Below, in pieces: positions 9,092 to 17,383 of a DNA stretch of 53,723 nt. The notes under the pieces are model-generated. The model made no database searches and had not been told where the DNA came from. It was given only the letters and a program-made list of their open reading frames with translations. How positions within the stretch are numbered: position 1 is the stretch's first letter; the number at the start of each line of letters is the position of its first letter. The stretch lies in NCBI GenBank assembly GCA_938048695.1, contig CALIUO010000002.1, forward strand, positions 1 to 53,723. Reading direction: 5' to 3'. Origin of the DNA: an uncultured SAR86 cluster bacterium (GTDB lineage: Bacteria > Pseudomonadota > Gammaproteobacteria > Magnimaribacterales > Magnimaribacteraceae). A program made the translations under genes and the position numbers.

Positions 9092-9939
9092 ACTCCAACC
9101 TCTCCATCAAGATATTTTCTTCTTGGTAGCATATCTTCAAAATCCGGTTTTGTGTTTTCGGCTTTTGCTTTGAAAGCTACGGACATCTCATCACTGATGC
9201 CTACTGCAGTGTTCCATAATGCTATATGATTTAGAGCTTCCTCTATAGTGTGATCTCTTCCATAGTTTAAAGACTCTTTAGTCCCTGCTATAGCTAAAGG
9301 ACCTTTTGAGGCAATCTCTGAAGCAATTTCCATGACTTTTTCCATCATCTCTTCTTTTGTTTCAAAGACTTCATTTACTAAACCATGTTTCATGGCTTCA
9401 TCTGGGAGAAATCTTCTACCAGTATATGCTAATTCTCTGACCACCCCTTCAGGTATTAATCTAGGTATTCTTTGCAAAGTTCCTACATCAGCGGCCATTC
9501 CAATATTTATTTCTTGTATACAAAAGAATGCATCTTTTGTGCAGTATCTCATATCTGTTGCTGTTGCTAGGTCAACTCCACCTCCTACACAAGCACCCTG
9601 AACGGCTGCAATAACTGGAATTCTGGCTTTTTCCAAACAAGTGATAGTGTGCTGTAAGTCTAACGTTACTCTATATCCAGATTCTTTTCTCATACCCATA
9701 TGAGCATTTGGCTGTTTATCTGCCGGTGAAAAATTAGCTAAGTCCATCCCTGCACAAAAATGCTTACCTTCTCCAGAGAGCACAATAACTCTTGCTGATG
9801 CATCATCTGAAATGCTTTCCACCAAATGAGGAAGTTCCGACCAGAAAGCTTTATTCATAGAGTTGAATTCGTCTGGCCTAGACATCTTTATATGAGCAAT
9901 TTTGTCTTTTATGTCTAAATCAAAACAAGTGTATTCCAT
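9088..9939 (-). CDS. Crotonase-fold enzyme, probable delta3,5-delta2,4-dienoyl-CoA isomerase (ECH1 type)
   Basis: A 283-residue crotonase family member. The oxyanion-hole blocks GKHFCAGMDLANF (58-70) and GACVGGGVDLATATDMRY (115-132) are clear. Acidic residues D123, E143 and D151 have the same spacing (20 and 8) as the catalytic D176, E196 and D204 of rat ECH1, and the surrounding text (IQEINIGMAADVGTLQRIPR) matches that subfamily rather than ordinary enoyl-CoA hydratase. It would let unsaturated fatty acids with odd-position double bonds enter beta-oxidation. GGAGA lies just before the ATG. A 55-codon gene ends 17 bp upstream on the same strand. Confidence 0.88.
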   Translation of the reverse strand: MEYTCFDLDIKDKIAHIKMSRPDEFNSMNKAFWSELPHLVESISDDASARVIVLSGEGKHFCAGMDLANFSPADKQPNAHMGMRKESGYRVTLDLQHTITCLEKARIPVIAAVQGACVGGGVDLATATDMRYCTKDAFFCIQEINIGMAADVGTLQRIPRLIPEGVVRELAYTGRRFLPDEAMKHGLVNEVFETKEEMMEKVMEIASEIASKGPLAIAGTKESLNYGRDHTIEEALNHIALWNTAVGISDEMSVAFKAKAENTKPDFEDMLPRRKYLDGEVGV

Positions 9940-9956
9940 TTTTTATCTCCGTATTC

Positions 9957-10124
9957 TTAGACAGTCTCAGCTAAATTAATTATTTCATCAACTTTTACTT
10001 TGAGTTGATCGACATGATCAAAGGCTTTGTTGTGGGGCATCACAACTTTTCTTTCTCTACTGAGAAGATCTAACCCTTTTTTTAGTTCTTGAGCACTCTC
10101 TATTAATTTTTCTTTATTTTCCAT
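9957..10124 (-). CDS. Small hypothetical protein (55 aa)
   Basis: An intact 55-codon frame that fills most of the space between the ECH1-type gene and cysQ. The product begins MENKEKLIESAQELKKGLDLL and looks like two charged amphipathic helices (about 3-21 and 38-54) around a short VVMPHNK turn, with no signal peptide or membrane segment. It lies 17 bp upstream of, and in the same direction as, the isomerase gene, so it could be its operon partner. No strong Shine-Dalgarno is visible. I do not recognise a family. The absence of any other use of this 240-bp gap supports a real gene. Confidence 0.5.
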   Translation of the reverse strand: MENKEKLIESAQELKKGLDLLSRERKVVMPHNKAFDHVDQLKVKVDEIINLAETV

Positions 10125-10182
10125 ATTAATTTTTTATATGTCCTTTGATGATATATTGTAGAAGAAAAGACAGATTCAAGAA

Positions 10183-10992
10183 ATGGAAGTTTCAAATTTA
10201 AAAGAAATCTCAAAAGAAGTCCTTAAGGCAGTCGACTCTGCTTCTGAAGAAGTAATGCAAATCTACGAATCAGGAAATTTTGATATTGAAGGCAAACAGG
10301 ACGGGTCGCCCGTTACGCTTGCAGACAAGAAGTCTCATCAAGCCCTCTCATCTTCTCTCATGTCGATAGATCCAAATATTCCTATATTGTCTGAAGAAGG
10401 AGATGTCCTAGAAAATACTAAATCTTTATTTTGGTTAATAGATCCTTTAGATGGTACCAAAGAATTCATTAATAAAAATGGTGATTTTACTGTTAATGTT
10501 GCCCTTATCGAAGATGGAGTACCTGTTCTTGGAGTCGTATCTGCACCTGCTATCAAAGAGTGTTTTGTAGGTTATATAAACCAGGCATTTAAGATAGTAA
10601 ATGGGGAAGAAATTCAGATAAGTTCAAAAAAACAGACTCAAGATATGTGCTTAGTTACTGTAAGCAAGAGTCATAAAAGCGATAAGGATAATCTCTTCAT
10701 AGAAGCTTGTACGAGTGAATTTGATAAAGTTGAGGAAGTGCCAACCGGAAGTTCTTTGAAGTTATGTCGTGTTGCAGAGGGGGCGGCTAATATATACAGC
10801 AGAATGGGCCCCACTTATCAGTGGGATATAGCTGCAGGACAGGCTGTAGTTGAAGCAGCCGGGGGCTCAGTTTCTGATTTAGAAGGACGACCGCTGAGAT
10901 ATGAGTTTAAATCAGAGAAAAAAAATCCCTTATTTTATTGCTCAGGTGACCCTTCATTTCCGTGGAAAAATATATTTGATAAATTAGTCTAA
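10183..10992 (+). CDS. cysQ: 3'(2'),5'-bisphosphate nucleotidase CysQ
   Basis: A 269-residue member of the inositol monophosphatase superfamily. Metal-binding residues are E71/E72 (LSEEGD) and the core DPLDGTKEFI at 87-96 with D87 and D90; a later WDIAAGQAVVEAAGG block supplies the third metal ligand. The DGTKEF form is typical of CysQ, which hydrolyses 3'-phosphoadenosine 5'-phosphate to AMP, relieving inhibition from sulfate assimilation and sulfotransfer. No sulfate assimilation genes are adjacent. The 3' end overlaps that of the quinone oxidoreductase by 9 bp. Confidence 0.93.
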   Translation: MEVSNLKEISKEVLKAVDSASEEVMQIYESGNFDIEGKQDGSPVTLADKKSHQALSSSLMSIDPNIPILSEEGDVLENTKSLFWLIDPLDGTKEFINKNGDFTVNVALIEDGVPVLGVVSAPAIKECFVGYINQAFKIVNGEEIQISSKKQTQDMCLVTVSKSHKSDKDNLFIEACTSEFDKVEEVPTGSSLKLCRVAEGAANIYSRMGPTYQWDIAAGQAVVEAAGGSVSDLEGRPLRYEFKSEKKNPLFYCSGDPSFPWKNIFDKLV

Positions 10993-11946
10993 ACTAAGAA
11001 TTATCTTGCCTATATTCTTATTAGCTTCCATTATTGAGTGAGCTTTTTCACACTGTGAAAAGGGCAGGGCTTCATGAACAATGGGCCTTAGCAAGCCTTC
11101 ATCAAAGAGGGGCAAAACATTATCTGAGAGCTCTTTCATAATATCGTTCTTCTTAATTACGCTTCTTGCCCTGATAGTTGATCCAATAATCTTTTGTCTC
11201 TTTATCATCAAGTGCCCCAAGTTTAGGTTAGATTGTGCACCTCCCATTAATCCTATAATGACTAGCCTGCCTTCCAGGCCTAGAACTTGTAAATTTTTTT
11301 CAAAATATTCTGCCCCAATAGGATCCAAAATTACGTCTGCTCCTTCTGGAGACCAATTCTTGATACTAGCAAATATATCATTAGATCTTATTTCTCCAGC
11401 AGAGGCTCCAAGGTTCAAACAAAAATCAATTTTTTCTTTGGATCCTGCCGAGACAAAACTATCGCATCCGAACGCTTTAGCCAGCTGCACTCCCGCTGTA
11501 CCGATGCCACTCGCACCCGCATGAAAGACAACTTTGTCACCTTCCTTCATGCCTGCTTCCATAAAAAGATTTAACCAACACGTCGCGTAAACTTCTGGAA
11601 TAGATGCTCCTTCTATCCAATCCAACTTCATTGGTTTTTTTATAGCATGATGTTCAGGACAGGCTACATACTCTGCATATCCTCCGCCTGCCAGAAGTGC
11701 AATCACCTCATCGCCCATTTTCTTTGAGGTAACATTTTTTCCTACACTCTCAATAATCCCACTACACTCAAGCCCTAAAATTTCACTTGCTCCTGGAGGC
11801 GGAGGATATAATCCATTTTTTTGAGCTATATCGGCTCGATTTAGCCCAGCCGCTTTAACCTTTATTAATACCTCATCATCTTTTACTTCAGGCAGGCTTG
11901 TTTCTCTTACCTCAAGTCTGTTATCTATAACTTCTATTGCTTTCAT
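10984..11946 (-). CDS. NAD(P)H-quinone oxidoreductase, PIG3-like zinc-free MDR family
   Basis: A 320-residue medium-chain dehydrogenase/reductase. I place the start at ATG 11946 (MKAIEVIDN) because this matches the conserved N-terminus of PIG3-type quinone oxidoreductases; a 344-residue reading from 12018 would run into the rpoH upstream region. Motifs are NRADIAQKNGLYPPPPGASEILGLE and the Rossmann segment HAGASGIGTAGVQLA. A TATAAT hexamer on the minus strand at 11962-11967 is well placed as a -10 box, though no good -35 is visible, and would leave only a short leader. It is divergent from rpoH (about 98 bp between start codons). The quinone substrate is inferred from the family. Confidence 0.88.
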   Translation of the reverse strand: MKAIEVIDNRLEVRETSLPEVKDDEVLIKVKAAGLNRADIAQKNGLYPPPPGASEILGLECSGIIESVGKNVTSKKMGDEVIALLAGGGYAEYVACPEHHAIKKPMKLDWIEGASIPEVYATCWLNLFMEAGMKEGDKVVFHAGASGIGTAGVQLAKAFGCDSFVSAGSKEKIDFCLNLGASAGEIRSNDIFASIKNWSPEGADVILDPIGAEYFEKNLQVLGLEGRLVIIGLMGGAQSNLNLGHLMIKRQKIIGSTIRARSVIKKNDIMKELSDNVLPLFDEGLLRPIVHEALPFSQCEKAHSIMEANKNIGKIILSLD

Positions 11947-12044
11947 ATTTGTATCCAAAAGATTATACCTTTCTTCTATAAATTTACGTTTTTTAGCTAA
12001 ATTTGCACCAGTATTCACTAAAAAATGTAAAATTCATATTGGAT

Positions 12045-12938
12045 ATGCCTAAAAAAGAGCTCAAAAGCGAGAATTCAGTAGGAACGGCTCTTCAGGAAAT
12101 GGAGACTTTATCCCCTGGAGGAGACCTTCAAGCCTATATAAATTCTGTACATAGCATTGGTATCTTAACCTCCGAGGAAGAGAAAAAGCTTGCTGAAGAT
12201 TTATATTATAGAAATGACCTAGATGCAGCGAGAAAATTAGTCTTGGCCCACTTAAGGTTCGTTATTTATATAGCCAAGACATATTCTGGTTATGGTTTAC
12301 CAGAAGCCGATCTCATTCAAGAGGGTAATGTGGGTCTGATGAAGGCAATCAGGAAATTTAATCCTGAGATGGGTGTCAGACTGGTCTCATTTGCAGTGCA
12401 CTGGGTAAAAGCAGAAATTCACGAATATGTCCTTAAAAATTGGAAAATCGTAAAAATCGCAACCACTAAAGCCCAAAGAAAGCTCTTTTTTAATCTTAGA
12501 AGTAAGAAAAAAGGACTAGGTTGGCTTACTGAGGAAGAAGTGGAGTCTATGGCTAAAGATCTGAGGGTAAAACCTTCTGAAGTGAGGGAGATGGAGAAAA
12601 GATTAAGTGGTATAGACATGTCGTTCGATCCTCTATCTGAATCTGACGATGAAGAAGCTTCTTATGCCCCTTCACAGTATTTAGAAGACGTAGATGCTGA
12701 TCCTGCTGAAATCTTTGAAAAAGATAGTCTCGATGAGACTAATGCTTCTCAGCTATATCAAGCTATCAATGAACTAGATGATAGGAGCAGAGACATAATT
12801 CAGGACAGATGGTTAGCTGATGAGAAGCTAACACTGCATGAACTGGCAGAAAAATATGGCATATCGGCTGAGCGAGTCCGGCAAATTGAAAAAAATGCTA
12901 TGAAAAAGGTTAAGCAGTCCTTCTCCTCTGGAGACTAA
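12045..12938 (+). CDS. rpoH: RNA polymerase heat-shock sigma factor RpoH (sigma-32)
   Basis: A 297-residue sigma-70 family factor counted from ATG 12045; an in-frame TTG at 12003 would add 14 residues unlike the family. The diagnostic RpoH box QRKLFFNLR is at 144-152. Region 2 ([33 protein letters not shown], roughly 70-102) and the C-terminal helix-turn-helix ([21 protein letters not shown]) are intact. It directs transcription of chaperone and protease genes after heat or misfolding stress. HspQ (40063) would be a plausible regulon member. trmB follows almost directly. Confidence 0.97.
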   Translation: MPKKELKSENSVGTALQEMETLSPGGDLQAYINSVHSIGILTSEEEKKLAEDLYYRNDLDAARKLVLAHLRFVIYIAKTYSGYGLPEADLIQEGNVGLMKAIRKFNPEMGVRLVSFAVHWVKAEIHEYVLKNWKIVKIATTKAQRKLFFNLRSKKKGLGWLTEEEVESMAKDLRVKPSEVREMEKRLSGIDMSFDPLSESDDEEASYAPSQYLEDVDADPAEIFEKDSLDETNASQLYQAINELDDRSRDIIQDRWLADEKLTLHELAEKYGISAERVRQIEKNAMKKVKQSFSSGD

Positions 12939-12939
12939 T

Positions 12940-13605
12940 TTGCAAACTCAAGATCGTCTTAAAAGTTTTGTTTTAAGGAAGGGAAGAATTACTTCTAACC
13001 AGCAACGGGCTATCGATACTCTTTGGGACAAGTACATAGTAGATAGTACTGAAGAGCTTAAGAATATTCTGCCTAACACTCATCCAATTTTAGATATTGG
13101 TTTTGGATCTGGCGAAACCACCGCTTTCATATCCAAACAAAAACCTGAGACATTTGTTCTAGGAGCTGAAGTTTATTTATCTGGTATAGGTTCACTACTT
13201 AGTAAAGTATCTGAAGACAGTTTAGAGAATATTAGAATTCTCAATTCAGATATTGCTCCTTTTCTAGAAGAAAAAGTTTCGGATAATTTTTTTGAACTGA
13301 TATTGATGTTTTATCCTGATCCTTGGCCTAAAAGGAAGCATCATAAAAGAAGGTTAATTAACAAGGACTTTATCGATTTGCTTAATAGCAAGATAAGACC
13401 TGAAGGTATTTTTTATTTCAAGACTGATTGGAGCCATTATTTCCAAGAAGTAAAGAAGATTGTTTCAAGGGATAAAAAGTGGGCAGTGCTAGAAAAGAAG
13501 GATTTAAAAAATTATCTTCTTGATCTACCCCAGACTTCCTTTGAAAGTAAAGCTTTAGTTGCAAAACGAGAACTCAATGAGTTGATCTTACAAAGAATTA
13601 GCTAG
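12940..13605 (+). CDS. trmB: tRNA (guanine-N7-)-methyltransferase TrmB
   Basis: A 221-residue SAM-dependent enzyme that makes m7G at position 46 of tRNA. The SAM site is DIGFGSGET (52-60) and the family signature is FYPDPWPKRKHHKRRL (124-139). The start is TTG at 12940; GGAG at 12930-12933, inside the end of rpoH, sits 6 bases before it and no ATG is available nearby, so the non-standard start is well supported. The stop lies in the palindrome TTAGCTAGCTAA (13598-13609), which also contains the rdgB stop on the other strand. Confidence 0.95.
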   Translation: MQTQDRLKSFVLRKGRITSNQQRAIDTLWDKYIVDSTEELKNILPNTHPILDIGFGSGETTAFISKQKPETFVLGAEVYLSGIGSLLSKVSEDSLENIRILNSDIAPFLEEKVSDNFFELILMFYPDPWPKRKHHKRRLINKDFIDLLNSKIRPEGIFYFKTDWSHYFQEVKKIVSRDKKWAVLEKKDLKNYLLDLPQTSFESKALVAKRELNELILQRIS

Positions 13606-14179
13606 CTAATTTATGAATTTCTTTTAACAAGAGTTTAAAAGCCTCCGATCTATGTGAAATTTCATTTTTTTCTTTCTTGTTCAATTCCGCCAAGTGAAAC
13701 CCATTTTTTATTATAAATATAGGATCATATCCAAAGCCTTTAGACCCCTTAAATTCAGTTGCTATATCTCCCTCTAAGCTTCCATAGCTTTTTACAATCC
13801 TTCCTTCAAAGTAACCCACTAAACAACATCTAAATCTTGCAGATCTATTATTAACTTTGTAAGGCTCCATATCTTGCAGTAGCTTTAAACAATTGCCTTC
13901 ATCAGTGCCTGATTCAGAGTATCTGGCAGAATATATCCCAGGTTTTCCATCTAAAGCATCAACCTCAAGACCAGAATCATCTCCAAGTGCTGGTATGCCT
14001 AATTTCTTGGAGACAAACTCAGCCTTGATAAGTGCATTTTCATAAAAAGTACTTCCTGTCTCAGGTGGAAGTTCCCCAATATCTTCTGGTATATGAATAA
14101 ATTCATACTCGGTTTTGGAAGCTAATTCTGTGAATTCTTTTAGTTTTCCTTGGTTCTTTGTTGCAACCGCTATCTTCAT
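13598..14179 (-). CDS. rdgB: XTP/dITP diphosphatase RdgB (HAM1 family)
   Basis: A 193-residue house-cleaning enzyme that hydrolyses dITP, ITP and XTP to monophosphates and keeps deaminated purines out of DNA and RNA. Motifs are ATKNQGKLKE (6-15), the metal and catalytic block GDDSGLEVDAL with D68, and KGFGYDPIF (147-155). The ATG overlaps the metW stop (ATGA), the last junction of a metX-metW-rdgB unit. Confidence 0.96.
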   Translation of the reverse strand: MKIAVATKNQGKLKEFTELASKTEYEFIHIPEDIGELPPETGSTFYENALIKAEFVSKKLGIPALGDDSGLEVDALDGKPGIYSARYSESGTDEGNCLKLLQDMEPYKVNNRSARFRCCLVGYFEGRIVKSYGSLEGDIATEFKGSKGFGYDPIFIIKNGFHLAELNKKEKNEISHRSEAFKLLLKEIHKLAS

Positions 14180-14763
14180 TTAGAAATTTTATATATAGCT
14201 GTGGCGGCAAATAAATTAGGAGAGATTTTAGCCAGAATACTTTCGTTACCGGTGCTGTTAAAAAAACGCCTTTCATTTATATTTATCGAAGATTCATCAC
14301 ATAGGATTTCAAAATCTTTGATAGTACAGAGATGAATATTGTCTGTCTCATGCCAATCCTTTGGCAACGACCCCGTTACAGGCATTTTGCCTGAGAATAA
14401 CAGGCTTAATCTTGTTGATATATGACCAAAGTTGGGTATTGTAACTATGCTCTCTTTACCAATCCTTGTAACTTCCATTAAAGCTTTTTTAGGCTCTCTA
14501 AGAACCTGAATTGTTTGACTCATGATGACAACATCGAAGCTTTGATCACCAAAATTTTCTAATCCTTGATCAATGTCTTGTTCGATAACATTTAGTCCAG
14601 ATTTGATACAAGCATTTATGTCCTCTTGATTGATTTCCACTCCTAAAACTGTTGCTCCTGAATCATTAGAAAGAATTTTTAAAATCTCACCATCTCCACA
14701 TCCGAGATCAAGAACCTCGGAATCTCTTTCAATCCATTGTTGTATGACTTCGATTGTATCCAT
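14176..14763 (-). CDS. metW: MetW, methyltransferase-fold partner of MetX
   Basis: A 195-residue class I methyltransferase-like protein with the SAM motif LDLGCGDGE (18-26) and the MetW block MSQTIQVLREPKKALMEVTRIG. In Proteobacteria metW nearly always follows metX; published work on related pairs shows MetW is needed for MetX activity or solubility, so a regulatory partner role is likelier than an independent methyl transfer. The start codon directly abuts the metX stop, so the two are expected to be made together under the SAM-II riboswitch. Confidence 0.93.
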   Translation of the reverse strand: MDTIEVIQQWIERDSEVLDLGCGDGEILKILSNDSGATVLGVEINQEDINACIKSGLNVIEQDIDQGLENFGDQSFDVVIMSQTIQVLREPKKALMEVTRIGKESIVTIPNFGHISTRLSLLFSGKMPVTGSLPKDWHETDNIHLCTIKDFEILCDESSININERRFFNSTGNESILAKISPNLFAATAIYKISK

Positions 14764-15873
14764 TTAATAGTCCAGGAAAGATGATAGTCCTCTAGTGTAC
14801 CTGTTATCAGCAAATAAGAATGAATCATGGCCGTGGGGACTCTCAATTTCTAAGTAACTAACTTTCTTCTTTGCGGCTATGAGTGCGTTAACTATTTCCT
14901 TTGACCTATCTGGTGAAAATCTCCAATCAGTTGTGAATGAAACTACTAATAATTGGGCTTTAATAGATTCGAAGGCTTTGGAAAGATCTCCTTCATATTC
15001 ATCAGCAGGATCAAAGTAATCTAAGATTTTTGTCATCAAAAGGTAGGTATTGGCATCAAAATTTTCAGAAAAGACATCACCTTGGTATCTTAAGTAACTT
15101 TCGATTTCAAATTCAGCGTCGTAAACGAAATTTAATTTATCTTCCTTCAAGTCTCTACCAAATTTGCTTTTCATGGCCTCCTCTGAAAGATAAGTAATAT
15201 GTCCTACCATTCGTGCAAGTTTCAAGCCTTGTTTAGGAGACTTGTTAGTATCTAAATACCTTCCAGCATCAAAGTCTGGATCGTTCAGTATTGCTTGTCT
15301 AGCCACCTCATTAAAAGCAATATTTTGAGCGCTTAATTTTGGTGCTGCTGCAATAATCCCAGCCTTTTTGATTCTGTCAGGAAAAAGTCGAGACCATTCT
15401 AGGGCTTGCATTCCACCCAGACTGCCGCCTACAACAGCATGCCATTTTTTTATACCAAGAGAATCGGAAAGCAAGGCTTGTGATCTTACCCAATCCTTAA
15501 CCGTAATAATTGGAAAATCAGGTCCAAAATACTCACCGGTTTTACTATTTTTTGAAGACGGGCCTAGAGATCCATGACATCCGCCAATATTATTGGGACA
15601 TACAACATAAAATTTATTGGTATCTATGGCCTTACCAGGACCAATGAGAGAATCCCACCATCCTGTCCTTTTTTCGCCTTCGTATACTCCGGCCGCATGA
15701 TGGTTACCGCTTAAAGCATGACAGATAAGAATGGCATTAGAGGAGTCTTGATTTAAATTGCCGTATGTTTCGTAAACAATTTCTATATCTTCAAGCGATT
15801 GACCGCACTCAAGGTCCAGCTTACCTTCAAGGATAAGCTTTTTGGGCTTTACAATACCAACTGACTCATTCAT
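14764..15873 (-). CDS. metX: Homoserine O-acyltransferase MetX
   Basis: A 369-residue alpha/beta-hydrolase-fold enzyme that acylates L-homoserine at the start of methionine synthesis. The nucleophile is S151 in [14 protein letters not shown], and the C-terminal HGHDSFL holds the catalytic histidine; LSGNHHAAG and CHGSLGPSS are further family blocks. MetX enzymes can use acetyl- or succinyl-CoA, and some gammaproteobacterial ones paired with MetW use succinyl-CoA; I cannot tell which applies. The gene has its own promoter, a SAM-II riboswitch and a terminator-like hairpin that contains its ribosome-binding site, so it should be shut off when S-adenosylmethionine is plentiful. Confidence 0.95.
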   Translation of the reverse strand: MNESVGIVKPKKLILEGKLDLECGQSLEDIEIVYETYGNLNQDSSNAILICHALSGNHHAAGVYEGEKRTGWWDSLIGPGKAIDTNKFYVVCPNNIGGCHGSLGPSSKNSKTGEYFGPDFPIITVKDWVRSQALLSDSLGIKKWHAVVGGSLGGMQALEWSRLFPDRIKKAGIIAAAPKLSAQNIAFNEVARQAILNDPDFDAGRYLDTNKSPKQGLKLARMVGHITYLSEEAMKSKFGRDLKEDKLNFVYDAEFEIESYLRYQGDVFSENFDANTYLLMTKILDYFDPADEYEGDLSKAFESIKAQLLVVSFTTDWRFSPDRSKEIVNALIAAKKKVSYLEIESPHGHDSFLFADNRYTRGLSSFLDY

Positions 15874-15906
15874 AAAAAAACCTGTTCGCCTTTGCTAAAC
15901 AGGTTT
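15874..15906 (-). terminator. Intrinsic terminator / SD-masking hairpin before metX
   Basis: On the minus strand AAACCTGTT (15906-15898) pairs perfectly with AACAGGTTT (15886-15878), followed by a T run up to the metX ATG. This is a 9-bp hairpin plus U tract, as in a rho-independent terminator. The 3' arm carries ACAGG, the only Shine-Dalgarno candidate, 7 bases before the ATG. The hairpin can therefore block both transcription and translation. It sits directly after the SAM-II aptamer and is its likely expression platform. Confidence 0.75.
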
Positions 15907-15917
15907 AATTTAATGCA

Positions 15918-15965
15918 TTAGCTGTATTTCAATTAAACGCCCGCAAGCTATATCAAATCGGCGAA
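15918..15965 (-). promoter_or_regulatory. SAM-II riboswitch aptamer upstream of metX
   Basis: Read on the minus strand, the element has the conserved order GATTTG ... GCTTGC ... CGTTTAA ... GCTAA of SAM-II (SAM_alpha) riboswitches. P1 is CGCC (15963-15960) with GGCG (15941-15938). The pseudoknot helix P2 can form between TAGCT (15950-15946) in the loop and AGCTA (15923-15919) downstream. SAM-II elements bind S-adenosylmethionine and control metX, metA or metC genes, mostly in Alphaproteobacteria and in marine metagenomic sequence. The position, about 45 bp before metX, the promoter start at its first base and the terminator hairpin after it all agree. The match is from memory of the consensus and was not computed. 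Confidence 0.82.
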
Positions 15966-15971
15966 AGGTTT

Positions 15972-16000
15972 ATTATATTGAATCTATAGCTAGAAACCAA
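15972..16000 (-). promoter_or_regulatory. Sigma-70 promoter of metX-metW-rdgB
   Basis: On the minus strand a perfect -10 box TATAAT (15977-15972) lies 17 bp after a weak -35 TTGGTT (16000-15995), which is inside the end of yggT. The predicted transcription start near 15965 coincides with the first base of the SAM-II aptamer. The -35 has only three consensus bases, so readthrough from yggT may also contribute. Confidence 0.55.
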
Positions 16001-16565
16001 CAGATAGCCAAACTGGCAGACCTGACTCTATCGCAAACTGCACAAAAATTGCTTGCAAAAAATTTAACGCGATAAATGCAAAAATAGGGGAAAAGTCTAA
16101 TCCGCCCATAGGAGGCAAGAAGATTCTGAATGGATTGAATAATTTATCTGACATTTGTCTAATCAGAACTATGGCAGGATGAAAATTACTAGCCGCAACA
16201 AAACTTAAGATTATGCCTCCAAGCAAAATCCACCATATCATTTTTAACATGAGCAAAATAACGGAGTAAGTAGACCACATTAAAATCTTAATTGGAGCAT
16301 ATTCAATGGAGCCAGCTATAGCTGCCATATAAAAGGCTCCAGCTTGAATAAAAACAGCTACAAAGAAAGTGGCTAAGTCCACATTAAAAATTGGTTTGAT
16401 AAATGACCTGATAAATTGACTTGGAAAATCAACAGCCCTTATTATTCCTTGAACAAGAGGGTTGTAGTAGTCAACCTTGAGAAGACGAAATAAGAAGTTG
16501 AATACAACTCCAAGTGTAAATACATCCATTAAGGCCTTGAATAGGAAGAATGTAGCTTCTGACAT
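15990..16565 (-). CDS. yggT: YggT family membrane protein
   Basis: A 191-residue integral membrane protein with two YggT domains, each with a pair of helices. The family block NPFRIFLPPMGGLDFSPIFAFIALNFLQAIF (about 144-174) is clear. Function is not firmly known; the family is linked to osmotic or ion stress and membrane organisation, and in many bacteria lies next to proC and yggS, as here. The ATG overlaps the proC stop (TAATG). The last codons carry the -35 region of the metX promoter. Confidence 0.9.
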   Translation of the reverse strand: MSEATFFLFKALMDVFTLGVVFNFLFRLLKVDYYNPLVQGIIRAVDFPSQFIRSFIKPIFNVDLATFFVAVFIQAGAFYMAAIAGSIEYAPIKILMWSTYSVILLMLKMIWWILLGGIILSFVAASNFHPAIVLIRQMSDKLFNPFRIFLPPMGGLDFSPIFAFIALNFLQAIFVQFAIESGLPVWLSVGF

Positions 16566-17383
16566 TATTTGTCTCCTAGTTCGATGGATTTCTCTTCAGC
16601 AGCTTTCATTGATTTTTTTATTATCTCTTTTAAATTTTGTTTCTCAAATTCTTCTATAGCCTTTTGTGTAACCCCGCCCGGAGAGGTAACATTTTTTCTC
16701 AAATTCTGGGGTGAATCAGTGGAAGCTATTGCTAAATTAGCAGAACCCGAAATCATCGAAGCAATTAAGTTAATCTTATCATCAGTTGGAAGGTCAAGAT
16801 TTTGGGACGACTCCAGTAAAGACTCAATTAAATAAAATACATATGCTGGTCCCGAACCAATTAGAGCAGTGAAAATATCTAATTCTTTTTCTTTAATTTC
16901 AGCTGTCTTTCCAACCGAACCAAATAGTATCTTGGCTTTTTCTATATCGGTTTCTTTCACTCTTTCATTTGAAGAAAGTGCAGTTACACCCTCCATAATA
17001 CTAGCAGGAGTATTCGGCATCGCTCTTATAATCTTTGTTGATGAGCCTATGATCGATTCTATGTTTTCTATCTTCACACCAGCTGCAATAGATATAACAA
17101 GTTTGTCTTTTTGATCAACGTTTTCTTTGATTTCAGATAATACTCTTTCGATGATATTAGGTTTTACAGCTAAAATAATTACATTGGAATCTTCACAAAC
17201 CTTTTGATTATTTTTTGACGTTAACACACCAAAATCCCCGGATAGCTTATCTAAATGTTCTTGCTCCGGTGATGAAGAGATAATTTTAGAAGCTTCGTGG
17301 CCATTATTTATCAAACCCGATATCAGTGCTGTAGCCATATTGCCAGCACCTATAAAGCCTATTATTTCATCAAGTGTTTTCAT
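16565..17383 (-). CDS. proC: Pyrroline-5-carboxylate reductase ProC
   Basis: A 272-residue NAD(P)H-dependent enzyme for the last step of proline synthesis. The Rossmann motif GFIGAGNMATALISGL is at 9-24. Other family blocks are RAMPNTPASIMEGVTAL, ALIGSGPAYVFYLIESL and the C-terminal NVTSPGGVTQKAIEEFE. It overlaps the yggS stop (ATGA) and the yggT start (TAATG), giving a tightly coupled yggS-proC-yggT unit. Confidence 0.96.
   Translation of the reverse strand: MKTLDEIIGFIGAGNMATALISGLINNGHEASKIISSSPEQEHLDKLSGDFGVLTSKNNQKVCEDSNVIILAVKPNIIERVLSEIKENVDQKDKLVISIAAGVKIENIESIIGSSTKIIRAMPNTPASIMEGVTALSSNERVKETDIEKAKILFGSVGKTAEIKEKELDIFTALIGSGPAYVFYLIESLLESSQNLDLPTDDKINLIASMISGSANLAIASTDSPQNLRKNVTSPGGVTQKAIEEFEKQNLKEIIKKSMKAAEEKSIELGDK

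Noticed and set aside
12003-12044. Longer RpoH from TTG at 12003
   Set aside because: The extra 14 residues do not resemble RpoH N-termini and overlap the probable promoter region.
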